A stretch of 64,000 nt of DNA, taken from positions 1-64,000 of the forward strand of contig JABJQG010000048.1 of NCBI GenBank assembly GCA_018663505.1, read 5' to 3'. Under the pieces are notes generated by a model that saw only the letters and a list, made by a program, of their open reading frames with translations, was not told the DNA's origin and did not search any database. Positions 15,923 through 25,558 of the stretch are shown piece by piece (position 1 is the stretch's first letter; every line of letters begins with the position of its first letter). The stretch is from Pseudobdellovibrionaceae bacterium (GTDB lineage: Bacteria > Bdellovibrionota > Bdellovibrionia > Bdellovibrionales > UBA1609). Both the position numbers and the translations under genes were made by a program.

Positions 15923-17773
15923 ATGAATAATTATAAACTATACACATTGATTTTAGTAATTTTAGGATCCTCTGTTTTAAAAGCTGATAAGTTTGACGGC
16001 AGAGATCATACAAAAACAAACACTTATATTAACGACGTTATACTTGAAGACCTGCCTTATCTATTCACAGTGCCTTTAAATGCATATGCAAAGGACACCG
16101 TGAACCCAGACAAAGATGTTTTGTTTCAGTATATACATGAAAATTCTGGTAAAAAAGAAAATCAAAAAATTGGCTTAAAACTGTATTTTGTAAATAAAAA
16201 ACTGGAACAAAGAAAAGACGTGGCGGCTAAGTTACATAAATCCAATTTTGTAAAAGATGGTGATGTTCTACTTACTTATCACCCTGAATGGGGTTTTACA
16301 GGCCCTTATACCAGTGTGATGACAGGAATAAGCCACGCAGGTATGGCTTATGTCTCCGATGGAAAAATTGCAAACATTGATATGCCACTGAATGAGTCTA
16401 TGAATTTAGACATTAGATCTTCTTTCTCTGGCAGCACTCCGCCAAAAAGTTATTTAAGTAGTGATCACTATGTGAAACATACTGCTTTTGTACATGTTGT
16501 ACGTCCTCGCTTTAAAGACACCACAAATTTAAAAAAATGGGCTGAAGTTTTTGAGAAACAAGTACGAGGCGTAAATCCAAGAAGCATTTATGGAAGTAAA
16601 ACAACTTTCAACTCCTCTTACTTGGCCCCAGCCTATATGCTACATGGCCTTAAAGACCCTGCGAGCAATGAACCCTTATACACACCTCATGTGTATGATT
16701 TGGCTCGAATTGGTCTGGGCGGAAATTTAAAAGAAAATTATAAAAACCCAAAAAATGGTAGTGTAGGCAAGTTGTTACCTCTATTTTGTTCGGATTATAT
16801 TTGGGCTCTGCATGCGCTTAAAAACTGTGATCCTCAGGTGAACTTAAACCAATGTACAGCCAAAGAAAGTTTCAAACCTTTGCCTTTAATTGGTTCCATA
16901 GAAACAGTAGAGGGAGTAAGAACATATTCGCCTGGATTAACCGATGCTGCTTACCTAGTTCTACAGGCCATGAATTTAAGTAGCGAAAGCCTCATCTCTA
17001 AAAAAGTAAAGGAAATATTTGGTGGACCAAATGGGTCTGCGGCACGACCAATGCGAAATGTCTCATCAGGGCATAAAGCCGCGGCAAAGGCCATTCCGCA
17101 GGAGACATACAATGGACTATCAAAATATTTAAATGCTCAACTCACTGGTGAACTTAGAGTGAGACAAGCACAAAAAGCTAAAGCATCAGGTGACGACCAG
17201 AAAGCTCTGGCTCTAAGTGCTGAATCTAAAACTTATTTTAAGGCGGCAGGAGATGTGAAATATTTTTTAAATAACAGTGATATGCCAGCAAACTATTCGC
17301 CAACTACTTTTCTTATTCAGTCCATGTTACCTAATTTGGTCAATGGTCAGATTAACCCAAAAAAGGTATATGATTATGTTGGAACTATAGCCTATGTTTC
17401 GGACCAACAAATGCGGCATTTGGTTAAAAATTTAAAAAAAGATGTAGCTGAGGCCAAAGCAAGAAGACGTTCTGGATCAACTGAAAATCAAGAAGAAGCC
17501 CCTCAAGCCATAACACCTGCTCCAGAGCAAAGTACAGCTGGCTTTAAGGAGTTTCGTGATGTTGATGGGCTAAATGCCTTGCTTGCTAGAAATGGTATGA
17601 ATGAAAGAAACATTAAATATATGAATGGTCAGTGTAGCAAACGTCATAAGGTGAACAAAGACTATGGTCTGATGCACCCAACTTGGGGCTATGGCGACTG
17701 TCAGCCCATGCGAAAAGCCTTAAAATATTTAGGGCATGACTGGAGATCATTTACTGTGGGTGGAAGTTTATAA
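15923..17773 (+). CDS. Exported protein with permuted NlpC/P60 (YiiX/YaeF-like) fold, tentative
   Basis: A 616-residue protein with a signal peptide (MNNYKLYTLILVILGSSVLKA). A GDVLLTYHPEW...SHAGMAYVSDGKIANIDMP segment followed much later by PLFCSDYIWALHAL suggests the permuted papain-like arrangement, with His before Cys, seen in YiiX/YaeF proteins. The central region is Lys/Ala-rich and the C terminus holds CSKRHKVNKDYGLMHPTWGYGDCQ. If right, it would act on peptidoglycan or lipid-linked amides in the envelope. AGGGGTGAT gives a good ribosome site. It is followed after 3 bp by the M28 peptidase. The assignment rests on motif order only. Confidence 0.55.
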   Translation: MNNYKLYTLILVILGSSVLKADKFDGRDHTKTNTYINDVILEDLPYLFTVPLNAYAKDTVNPDKDVLFQYIHENSGKKENQKIGLKLYFVNKKLEQRKDVAAKLHKSNFVKDGDVLLTYHPEWGFTGPYTSVMTGISHAGMAYVSDGKIANIDMPLNESMNLDIRSSFSGSTPPKSYLSSDHYVKHTAFVHVVRPRFKDTTNLKKWAEVFEKQVRGVNPRSIYGSKTTFNSSYLAPAYMLHGLKDPASNEPLYTPHVYDLARIGLGGNLKENYKNPKNGSVGKLLPLFCSDYIWALHALKNCDPQVNLNQCTAKESFKPLPLIGSIETVEGVRTYSPGLTDAAYLVLQAMNLSSESLISKKVKEIFGGPNGSAARPMRNVSSGHKAAAKAIPQETYNGLSKYLNAQLTGELRVRQAQKAKASGDDQKALALSAESKTYFKAAGDVKYFLNNSDMPANYSPTTFLIQSMLPNLVNGQINPKKVYDYVGTIAYVSDQQMRHLVKNLKKDVAEAKARRRSGSTENQEEAPQAITPAPEQSTAGFKEFRDVDGLNALLARNGMNERNIKYMNGQCSKRHKVNKDYGLMHPTWGYGDCQPMRKALKYLGHDWRSFTVGGSL

Positions 17774-17776
17774 TTA

Positions 17777-18820
17777 ATGATTAAAAAAATTCTAATCTCA
17801 ATATTTTTTATAAGCGCGCTTTTATATAGCGCGCTTTATTTCTTTTTACTTAATCCAGTTTTGACAAAAAAAGCTCCACTGTTTACTCGAGCTTCATGGG
17901 AACTTTTAAAACGAGATGTGGTTGAAATATCAGGAATTCAACCAGCAAGAATGTTTTTGAATATCCACAGCCTTAATAAAACGGCGTCCTTGATAGAAGA
18001 TCGTTTTATAATGTTGGGATACAACACAAAAATACAAAAATTTCGTGTGAAAGATAACATCGCTGAGCGGTACCAAAAGTACCCTTTTTATAAAAAGTAT
18101 TCGCAGCAAAAAGAGCTTATAAAAACAACGGAATACAAAAATGTCATAGCTAGAATTGGGCCTGAGGATTCGCCTATTATAATCATTGGAGCACATTACG
18201 ATGTTTGTATGAATCTGCCAGGAGCTGATGATAATGCCAGTGGTGTGGCAGCTCTTTTGGAACTTGCACGTTTACTGAAGCTTAATGAGAGTAAACTGAC
18301 TCAACAAGTGGAATTAGTAGCCTATTCCTTAGAAGAGCCCCCTTATTTTCGCAGTGAAAACATGGGGAGCTATCATCATGCGCAATCTATGAAAAATAAA
18401 AACATTGAGCTTATGATTAGCTTAGAAACCATAGGCTATTTTACAGACCAAGAAAACTCCCAAGACTACCCTGCTGGGATTTTAAAACATTTCTTTGGTT
18501 CACAAGGAAACTTTATAACACTTATTGGAAATGTATCGGGTTGGTTTAAAGTTCGCCAAATGAAAGCCTATTTTAAGGCTAATAGTGAGCTTAAGATCTA
18601 TAGTTTAGCTGCTCCTGCACGCATCCCTGGCATAGATTTTTCAGACCACCTAAATTACGGACCTTTAGGGATCCCCGCATTTATGGTCACGGACACGGCA
18701 TTTTACCGTAATAAGGAATACCATGAGTCCGGAGACACAGCAGATCGGCTGGATTATGTTAAAATAGCTCAAGTGGTGGATGGTTTATTGTCTATAGTTT
18801 TGACAGTTAAGTCCCCGTAA
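17777..18820 (+). CDS. Membrane-anchored M28-family zinc aminopeptidase
   Basis: A 347-residue peptidase. An N-terminal hydrophobic anchor or signal (ILISIFFISALLYSALYFFLL) precedes the catalytic domain. M28 metal ligands are visible in order: His-Asp in GAHYDV, Asp in GADDNASGVAALLELARLL, the Glu pair in AYSLEEPPYF, the Glu in ISLETIGYF and the last His in DFSDHLNYGPLGIPAF. The catalytic set is complete. Probably acts in the periplasm, trimming peptides. It starts 3 bp after the preceding stop, so it is co-transcribed with it. Confidence 0.87.
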   Translation: MIKKILISIFFISALLYSALYFFLLNPVLTKKAPLFTRASWELLKRDVVEISGIQPARMFLNIHSLNKTASLIEDRFIMLGYNTKIQKFRVKDNIAERYQKYPFYKKYSQQKELIKTTEYKNVIARIGPEDSPIIIIGAHYDVCMNLPGADDNASGVAALLELARLLKLNESKLTQQVELVAYSLEEPPYFRSENMGSYHHAQSMKNKNIELMISLETIGYFTDQENSQDYPAGILKHFFGSQGNFITLIGNVSGWFKVRQMKAYFKANSELKIYSLAAPARIPGIDFSDHLNYGPLGIPAFMVTDTAFYRNKEYHESGDTADRLDYVKIAQVVDGLLSIVLTVKSP

Positions 18821-18869
18821 TTGTAGTCTTTTCAACCTAATCTGATACAATATTAATTCCCATATGAAT

Positions 18870-18899
18870 TTGTTACAATGAAACTCACAAAACTATAAA
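18870..18899 (+). promoter_or_regulatory. Candidate sigma-70 promoter
   Basis: TTGTTA (18870-18875), an 18-base spacer and TATAAA (18894-18899). The predicted start site near 18906 would leave a leader of about 13 nt before the ATG at 18919. Confidence 0.4.
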
Positions 18900-18918
18900 A
18901 TACTGTGTGAAAGTTTCT

Positions 18919-21900
18919 ATGAAAATTAAGTGCTTTGTCTTCCTCTTTATAATGCTATTTAGCAATATGGCATTTGCCGATTTAGACTCTTTTTTATTTC
19001 AACAGTACCTAAAAATTGATGCCGATATTGGTTCCTATTGTACACCTGAATTAGACCTTGAGAAGTTACTTGCATCTTATAAAACTGATGGCTTCCTTCC
19101 TACGAATATTGAAGAAACTAAAGGGAAGATAGAAGCTCTTCAAGTGAGCCTTTTATTAAAAAATGTTAAAACGGTACAAAAAAAGCTAGCTTTTAAAATA
19201 AACAATCAAAATAAAATTTTGCAAGAATTGAATATTTCATATAGAGATCACCTTACCGGCGTGAGACACTCTGTAACTAATTCGTTTATAAGTGACTTAG
19301 TTAGTGAAACTCCAGACTGCAACGCTCTTAAAGATACTAATATAACAGCAACCTATGAATTTTGTAAGTTTGTAACATCTAATAACTTTCTCGCTGATCA
19401 ATACTGTGAATTCAGAACACAGTTACATAAAACTAACCCTGTAATACAAAACAAAAAATTGACATATTTTAATTGCTCAACTTTATCTGTAGATTTATTT
19501 AATTCAGAACAAGTTGCTCATAGATTAAAAATAAATTCTAAAAAAAATATAGCAGAAATTGAGGAAGATCATGAGAAAAACAAAGCAGTAAACGCTATAA
19601 CTGGAAAACAGTATGAAATATCAAAGCACAGTAAAATTGCTCTAGGTGGGCCTTACTCTAATAAACCACTGTGGGACAAATATGGTAAAAAACAAATTGA
19701 TCTAACAAATAATATAGCCGTAGAAAATATGAGAAAGGTTTTCAAACAAGCATTGAGTGAAGAGACTCACAAGCTAGAAAATCTTTATGACAAATATGCA
19801 GCAGCCTTAATTACTCTTAAGTATTATGATCCAGAAAACACACAACACCAAAAACGTGTACAAGATCTTCTAATAGATCCACATTTTATTGGAGAAATGC
19901 TGGTACTGACTCCAGTTATTTTATCCAATTTTAAAACCACCTTTGAGTATAAATCCATCTGCGAGCTCTCTCATAGGGTTAAATTATATGATTCCTATAC
20001 TGTTGCAAAAGATATTGCTCTTCTTCTCGCTCCCATAGGTGGATTACCTCTTGTTAAAGCTATAAGTAAACTTAAAAAAATGTTTTTAAGGGCCAAAGAC
20101 TTTCACAATCATGTAGTTATGCATCGGATGATTCAAAGTCCTTACATGGAGTTGTTAACCTTTACCAGCGGGGCAACTGTTGCATATGATGAAATAGCTC
20201 TTGCTGAGAACAGATGCATTCACCTAGACCGTAAGTTTACTATTGATCCCTCTAATACAAAAAAGTCGCTAAAAGAAATTCAATCTTGCTATGAAAGCTT
20301 ATCACAACAAAAAATCCTTGCGGGTTTAATATATGCTCCCAGTGCATTTATGGTTTATCGTTTTAATTCAGAAGTAAACTATATGGCTCAGAGAGCTAAG
20401 GCACTTAAAAAACAAGATCATCTAAACGATAAATTCACTTCTCATAAAGATACTCAAAGACTGAAGGATAAACACCAGGAAACAAAGGTGTCTTCAGATC
20501 AAGAAATTAAAAACTATGTGGAAGTAGCTGAGGACGTTGAAGTTCAAATGGAGAAGGAAATGTTGGGACACATTTCAAGAAATCACAGAAATCGTCCACA
20601 AGTATTCGTTTTAGAAAACATTTTTCAAAAAAACATGAATGATATCGATAAGTTTTTTGTGGACTCAATAAACAACAGTATGTTCTCAAAACTGAAAAAA
20701 GCTGTGGAACAAAGTGAGTTGAAAACGCTGGTTAAGGCAAACGGAACAAGCTTTAAAAGCTTTTCTTTAATTTTCTCGCGCACACTGAACAAAAGAGAAG
20801 AACGATTATTTAATGAAATTTACCAAGTAGCACTTAATAAAAGTGTCAAAAAAGTGAAATCACTTAAAAAATTCGATAAAACCTTTACTCAGGGAGTTCA
20901 TCAGAGATCGCCCATGAGTGAACCACGATGTTGGTTTTCTGCCGGACTGGGTGCAAATTTTGATCGAGCTGGACAGGAATCTAGAGAAGCCAGGGGACGT
21001 TCAGCAAAATGCAACGCAGCTCAATTTAATAGAAGAAAGACTGACGGAGGCAAAACCACTCAAAACCTTAACAAAACACAAGACAGACCTGCAATCCAAG
21101 CTTATGAAAAAAACTCTAAAAAATATGAAAATACAAGACTAAAGAAGTTTCAAAATCTGCATCGTCAATTAGATCAGCAAAACCTGGATGCTAAAATATG
21201 GAAAGCCCCTGATAAGGATATGCCGGCTTCTTTAAGCAGTAAAGCTGCCGGTATAATAAGAAAATCTGGTTTCCCTCGAACGCGCAGAGACGGGGGTGAG
21301 GATATTAATTATTACATAAATTTAAAAAAGAAGTTTAAAAAAGAAAATGTAGATTTAAATTATAATCAAATCCGGCAATTAGCACACTACTATCATTTAG
21401 GTGATGGCCTTTCTGCCCCCATAGGAATTCAAATCAAACAGGTCTCACATATTCCCCTACACGGGCAAGTTGTCTTGGATATAGAGAATTTGGGGGGATT
21501 AAATTCAGCCTATACAACCAGTTCCCTAGTGAACGCTCGAAACATGGATGAAGCATTATTCTTACGAAGGAAAGCCTTCGTAGAAGTTACAAATAAAATA
21601 AAAATAATGAAAAAAGATCTCATAAAAGAGGCTGACGAGGTGTTTGGCGAGAACAATTACCTCTTAGTGCGCTCTGGTGATGACTTAAAAATATCATTTC
21701 ATAAATACGTGGCACCGCACACAATCAAAAGGTTTTTCAATCGTATTAGAAACTTCCCCCTAAGGATGGTCAGTCTATTACCAAATAGAGGTGGGAATAT
21801 AGATTTCATGACAAAAATCCGAAATAAAGATCTAGGAACAAGAGCCGAACTTTTAGAAAAAACATTTGTGAAGGCCTGCCCAAAATGTAAGACATCTAAA

Positions 21901-22062
21901 GTGAGCGTTCATCTTCGAGAGGGCAACGATCCTGAAACAGCAAACATCGAATACATGTTACATCACGAAGACCACGCAACTTATTTAGACAAAATAAGAG
22001 CCGAACTAACAATAAAAAATCTCAAAAAAAACTACGGCATAACCATGAGCCTAGGCGATTAG
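18919..22062 (+). CDS. Large exported protein of unknown function
   Basis: About 1047 residues with a signal peptide (MKIKCFVFLFIMLFSNMAFA). The N-terminal third holds paired Cys residues (DCNAL, YEFC, QYC) and helical segments; a hydrophobic stretch (YTVAKDIALLLAPIGGLPLVKAI) lies near one third; the middle is Lys/Gln-rich. The C-terminal third (from about GDGLSAPIGIQIKQ) looks globular and has an ACPKCK pair. No enzyme motif recognised. I chose ATG 18919 over GTG 18907 because it opens on the signal peptide. The TAG stop (22060-22062) overlaps the left end of an inverted-repeat element. It ends the exported cluster at 15-22 kb. Confidence 0.75.
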   Translation: MKIKCFVFLFIMLFSNMAFADLDSFLFQQYLKIDADIGSYCTPELDLEKLLASYKTDGFLPTNIEETKGKIEALQVSLLLKNVKTVQKKLAFKINNQNKILQELNISYRDHLTGVRHSVTNSFISDLVSETPDCNALKDTNITATYEFCKFVTSNNFLADQYCEFRTQLHKTNPVIQNKKLTYFNCSTLSVDLFNSEQVAHRLKINSKKNIAEIEEDHEKNKAVNAITGKQYEISKHSKIALGGPYSNKPLWDKYGKKQIDLTNNIAVENMRKVFKQALSEETHKLENLYDKYAAALITLKYYDPENTQHQKRVQDLLIDPHFIGEMLVLTPVILSNFKTTFEYKSICELSHRVKLYDSYTVAKDIALLLAPIGGLPLVKAISKLKKMFLRAKDFHNHVVMHRMIQSPYMELLTFTSGATVAYDEIALAENRCIHLDRKFTIDPSNTKKSLKEIQSCYESLSQQKILAGLIYAPSAFMVYRFNSEVNYMAQRAKALKKQDHLNDKFTSHKDTQRLKDKHQETKVSSDQEIKNYVEVAEDVEVQMEKEMLGHISRNHRNRPQVFVLENIFQKNMNDIDKFFVDSINNSMFSKLKKAVEQSELKTLVKANGTSFKSFSLIFSRTLNKREERLFNEIYQVALNKSVKKVKSLKKFDKTFTQGVHQRSPMSEPRCWFSAGLGANFDRAGQESREARGRSAKCNAAQFNRRKTDGGKTTQNLNKTQDRPAIQAYEKNSKKYENTRLKKFQNLHRQLDQQNLDAKIWKAPDKDMPASLSSKAAGIIRKSGFPRTRRDGGEDINYYINLKKKFKKENVDLNYNQIRQLAHYYHLGDGLSAPIGIQIKQVSHIPLHGQVVLDIENLGGLNSAYTTSSLVNARNMDEALFLRRKAFVEVTNKIKIMKKDLIKEADEVFGENNYLLVRSGDDLKISFHKYVAPHTIKRFFNRIRNFPLRMVSLLPNRGGNIDFMTKIRNKDLGTRAELLEKTFVKACPKCKTSKVSVHLREGNDPETANIEYMLHHEDHATYLDKIRAELTIKNLKKNYGITMSLGD

Positions 22063-22194
22063 GTACGCCGTACCTTTTGGTTTAGCAAAGCGTCATCGTA
22101 GCAAGTAAAAACCATACGTTTACAGGACCCTTACAAGTTGCAAAAAAAACTGAGAAAAATAACGCAAAGTTGAACCAAAAGGTACGGCGTACCT
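22061..22194. repeat. Inverted-repeat element with 22-bp GGTACGCCGTACC-type ends
   Basis: The left arm 22061-22082 and right arm 22173-22194 are perfect 22-base inverse complements, and each arm itself contains a near-palindrome GGTACGCCGTACC. The 90-bp interior has no gene. It fills the whole gap between two convergent genes: the TAG stop of the left gene overlaps the left arm, and the TAA of pyk starts 2 bp beyond the right arm. It may act as a bidirectional terminator. Confidence 0.85.
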
Positions 22195-22195
22195 T

Positions 22196-23662
22196 TTACC
22201 TGCATCTGAGAGGGAGTTTTTCTTTGGGTAGCTTTTTAACTTTTGGGTTGTCGATACTGATTACTCTTAGGGAGTTGGTTTTAGCACCCGCAGATACTGG
22301 TAAACCTAGCGTGAAGACAATGTTATCTCCGTTTTTTACTAAACCGTATGTTAATAACAGCTCCTCGATGCGTTTCATAGCCTCGCTGGAGGAAGTGTAG
22401 TGATCAATGTTAAAGGTTTGTATACCCCAGGTAAGAGCCAATTGGTTGAGGGTGCCATCTAAATGAGTTACTGCGATAATTTGTGCCTTGGGTCTATATG
22501 CGGAAATCATTGTAGCTGTTTTGCCCGAAGTAGTTAGGCAGATGATAGCTGAAGCATTTAGTTTTAAAGCAGTGAGGCAAGCACTTGCGGCTATGGAGTC
22601 AGCTACAGTTAAGAATTCTTTTTCTAAGTCTAAATGATAATAATCATTTGTTTTCTCTACTTCAGAGATGATTTCACCCATAGTATGAATACATGCAAAG
22701 GGAAAATTTCCACTAGCTGATTCCGCAGAAAGCATTAATGCATCAGAGCCATCTAGAACAGCGTTTGCCACGTCTGTAATCTCTGCTCTTGTTGGCCTTG
22801 GGTTATCTACCATGGAGTCTAACATTTGAGTGGCTGTAATAACAGGTTTACCTAAATCGTTGCATAGGTTGATGATTTGTTTTTGTAAAAAAGGGAGCCG
22901 AGTTTGCCCTACCTCCACAGCTAGATCACCCCTTGCTACCATTACAGCGTCGCTTAGCTCCACTATTTCATCCAAATTATCAATGGCTTCTGACATTTCA
23001 ATTTTTGCAATAATTTTAGTTTTAGATTCTTTATTGTTAATGAGTTTTCGAAGTTCTTTGATATCGTTACCAGTACGCACAAAACTTAAAGCCACATAAT
23101 CTACATTATTAGATAATCCGAATTCTAAATCTTCATGGTCTTTATCTGTCATACATGCAATGGGTAATGACGCCCCTGGGATATTCATACCTTTTCTATT
23201 TTTTAATAGCCCCCCAAAGATTACCTCACAAAGTACTTTACTGCCATCAATTCTAAGTACTTTTAACTCTATCAAACCATCATCTAACAATATCTTCGTT
23301 CCAATTGTACAGACACCAGGAAGCTCTTTAAAATCTGTTGGAATTTCATTGCCTTTGCCTATTTCAAAATCCGGGGACACAACGACTTCATTACCTTTTT
23401 CCAAATGCAAGCCATCATTTTCAAAATGCCCCACTCTGATTTTTGGGCCCTGAAGATCTTGAAGAATTGTTACAGGCGCTTCAAGCTCGGTAATACACTC
23501 TCTAAGGCGTTCTATAACAGAAAAATGATCCTCATGAGTGCCGTGAGAAAAATTCAGCCTGGCTACATTCATGCCAGACTGAATACACTGAGTTAATTGT
23601 TCTTTTTTATTTGTGGCTGGACCAATAGTGGCTACTATTTTAACTCTACGATGTGATAACAA
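22196..23662 (-). CDS. pyk: Pyruvate kinase
   Basis: Transfers phosphate from phosphoenolpyruvate to ADP in the last step of glycolysis. At 488 residues it has the normal length. Motifs run in order: ATIGPAT, GMNVARLNFSHGTHEDH, the active-site Lys signature TKIIAKIEMSEAID, VARGDLAVEVG, KPVITATQMLDSM with RPTRAEITDVANAVLDG, and a C-terminal domain with TTSGKTATMISAYRPKA. The start is TTG at 23662 with GAGG six bases upstream. The last residues (LPLRCR) and stop abut the GGTACG inverted-repeat element, so the very C terminus may have been altered by it. Confidence 0.95.
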   Translation of the reverse strand: MLSHRRVKIVATIGPATNKKEQLTQCIQSGMNVARLNFSHGTHEDHFSVIERLRECITELEAPVTILQDLQGPKIRVGHFENDGLHLEKGNEVVVSPDFEIGKGNEIPTDFKELPGVCTIGTKILLDDGLIELKVLRIDGSKVLCEVIFGGLLKNRKGMNIPGASLPIACMTDKDHEDLEFGLSNNVDYVALSFVRTGNDIKELRKLINNKESKTKIIAKIEMSEAIDNLDEIVELSDAVMVARGDLAVEVGQTRLPFLQKQIINLCNDLGKPVITATQMLDSMVDNPRPTRAEITDVANAVLDGSDALMLSAESASGNFPFACIHTMGEIISEVEKTNDYYHLDLEKEFLTVADSIAASACLTALKLNASAIICLTTSGKTATMISAYRPKAQIIAVTHLDGTLNQLALTWGIQTFNIDHYTSSSEAMKRIEELLLTYGLVKNGDNIVFTLGLPVSAGAKTNSLRVISIDNPKVKKLPKEKLPLRCR

Positions 23663-23725
23663 TGCTGACCTCGACTAACGTAACATAATACTCATTGAAT
23701 TATTTATTTTTTATTATGACAAACT

Positions 23726-25375
23726 TTATGTCTTTTTCATAGATCCAAGTAAATTATGCATTTGTTCTCTATTTCTACGATTAAGGGTATTTATTTCGCG
23801 ATCATGTTTATCATTTATCTCTGTGAGCCTTTGTTCGTACTGCTCTTTAACAGATTCTACTTCTTTTTGATGCGTTGTATTTAAATTATGAAGCGTTCGC
23901 TTTGATTTAACTTCTTCTTTATGACTTTTAGTCATAGATTCATCTCGCACTCGAGCCACTTCCTCTGTAAACTTGCTTACTGTACGAGCATGTCTATCTT
24001 CCGCCTTAAGTTCAAATTCATGAAACTGTTCTTTAATCCGCTTAATTGTCTCATCTTTTTCCTTAACAACCGCCGCACGTACCTCTTCTTTTTCTTGCCG
24101 ACCAGATTCTTTTAATAACTCTATATTGTTTATCTGCTGTTCACCCATTCTTTGAATTTCTTTCTCGCGAGCCTGTTTAAAGCTATCAAAGCGTAGGTCT
24201 CTTTGTTTGTTTTGTTGTACGTTTCTGGAGTTTATATCCTGAAGCGAGGACTCCAAAGTATACTTGCTTTGAACCTCCATTTTTTCAACTTTTTCTAGGT
24301 GATCTCGATTCATGTCTTTAACTAACTTCTGATTGCCTTTTTGAAGGTCACTGATATTTCTCACCGCTTGCTTATTATAATCTTCTTTTAGGCGACTATT
24401 TACATCTAATAGACTGTCTACATTATCCTGAAACGAAGACTTGGCATTATTTTCCACGGCTTTGTGCTCTCTTTCCATATTTACACGTTCCGTTATGTTT
24501 TTATGTTTTAAATTTTCAACCTTTTGCTCCAAGCTACGAACCTGATTATTCACACGCTTGTGTACTGACGCTTTAGTTCCATCGAAAGCCTCTTTTAAGT
24601 CTTTACGATCTTTGGCAAAGGCATCTTCATAACGATCACGCATTTTATCCAACCCAGATCTAAAGCCGTCTCTAAGAGCAACTTCACTAGTTTCTCTCGA
24701 TTTTCGCTCACGGTTGACTTGCTCTATAAAGTTATCGGCCATGGTAGACTTAACATGTAAATTAGTTAAACGTTCTGAATCTATTTTATCTTTTGATGTT
24801 CTTCTTAAACTCGTCAGATCTTTTTGTAATTTAGAGACTGTTCGATTTCTTTCTTCAACAAGGTTATTCTTGTCGTTCACATGAGCCAGTTCTAATTTAT
24901 GTCGACTTTCATCAATGGTTTGTTTTTGTTGTTCCCTAATGCGCCCCATATCTTCCAAAGTATTGGAGCTCATTTTTTTCATATCCACTTCATATTTTGT
25001 ATTTAAATTCTCAATTCGGGTGTTGTGTGCGTTTTTTACCCTAGAAATTTCAGCTTTATTGTTTTCACGTGCAATTTCCATTCGCCCTTCATAATCTCGG
25101 GCAAATTTCTGTAGTTTTTGTTGTTGCATTTTTTTTAAACTATTAATGTCACTATTGTGGCTTGTGGATCTTTTTGCTTCTTTACTTCTCACATAGCCAC
25201 GATACTCATTCATCTGAGCTTCATGATTTTTCTTAATTTGCTTTACATCATCTTGATGTTTTTCAGTAAGATCTCGTATGGTTTTATTGTGCTTTTTTAC
25301 AAGTTGAGATTCATTACTTCTGTATTCTTCTCTTTGTCTTCTAAGGGCTTCATCTCCCCTATTTACTGAAGTCAT
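23726..25375 (-). CDS. Long coiled-coil protein, unknown function
   Basis: A 549-residue protein that looks coiled coil from end to end: rich in Lys, Glu, Arg, Asn, Gln and Asp with regular hydrophobic spacing, and containing no Pro, Cys or Trp that I can find. There is no signal peptide or membrane segment, so it is probably cytosolic. Such composition is typical of filament- or scaffold-forming proteins; Bdellovibrio is known to have an intermediate-filament-like coiled-coil protein (Ccrp), but I cannot claim homology. Strong AAGGAAGGAAAGGG before ATG and an extended -10 promoter suggest good expression. It is a single gene between pyk and a FecR-like gene. Confidence 0.8.
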   Translation of the reverse strand: MTSVNRGDEALRRQREEYRSNESQLVKKHNKTIRDLTEKHQDDVKQIKKNHEAQMNEYRGYVRSKEAKRSTSHNSDINSLKKMQQQKLQKFARDYEGRMEIARENNKAEISRVKNAHNTRIENLNTKYEVDMKKMSSNTLEDMGRIREQQKQTIDESRHKLELAHVNDKNNLVEERNRTVSKLQKDLTSLRRTSKDKIDSERLTNLHVKSTMADNFIEQVNRERKSRETSEVALRDGFRSGLDKMRDRYEDAFAKDRKDLKEAFDGTKASVHKRVNNQVRSLEQKVENLKHKNITERVNMEREHKAVENNAKSSFQDNVDSLLDVNSRLKEDYNKQAVRNISDLQKGNQKLVKDMNRDHLEKVEKMEVQSKYTLESSLQDINSRNVQQNKQRDLRFDSFKQAREKEIQRMGEQQINNIELLKESGRQEKEEVRAAVVKEKDETIKRIKEQFHEFELKAEDRHARTVSKFTEEVARVRDESMTKSHKEEVKSKRTLHNLNTTHQKEVESVKEQYEQRLTEINDKHDREINTLNRRNREQMHNLLGSMKKT

Positions 25376-25414
25376 AGACCCTTTCCTTCCTTGAAAAAGT
25401 TAATTTATACTTGA

Positions 25415-25428
25415 TATATTATAGCATT
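25415..25428 (-). promoter_or_regulatory. Extended -10 promoter of the coiled-coil gene
   Basis: On the minus strand TGCTATAAT (TATAAT at 25418-25423 with TG one base before) fits an extended -10 element. No good -35 is present, which is usual for such promoters. The leader would be about 35-40 nt and includes the strong Shine-Dalgarno. Confidence 0.5.
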
Positions 25429-25558
25429 TTTTTATAAAGAAGCCCTGTGTTTTCCGGGTTTCGGGACAAACAGCCAGAGGATATATTATGTTTCATTCGG
25501 ACTCAAGTCCTGCTAATCAATTGTGTGTCACACGGTAATGCAACTCATTAATCGTAAG

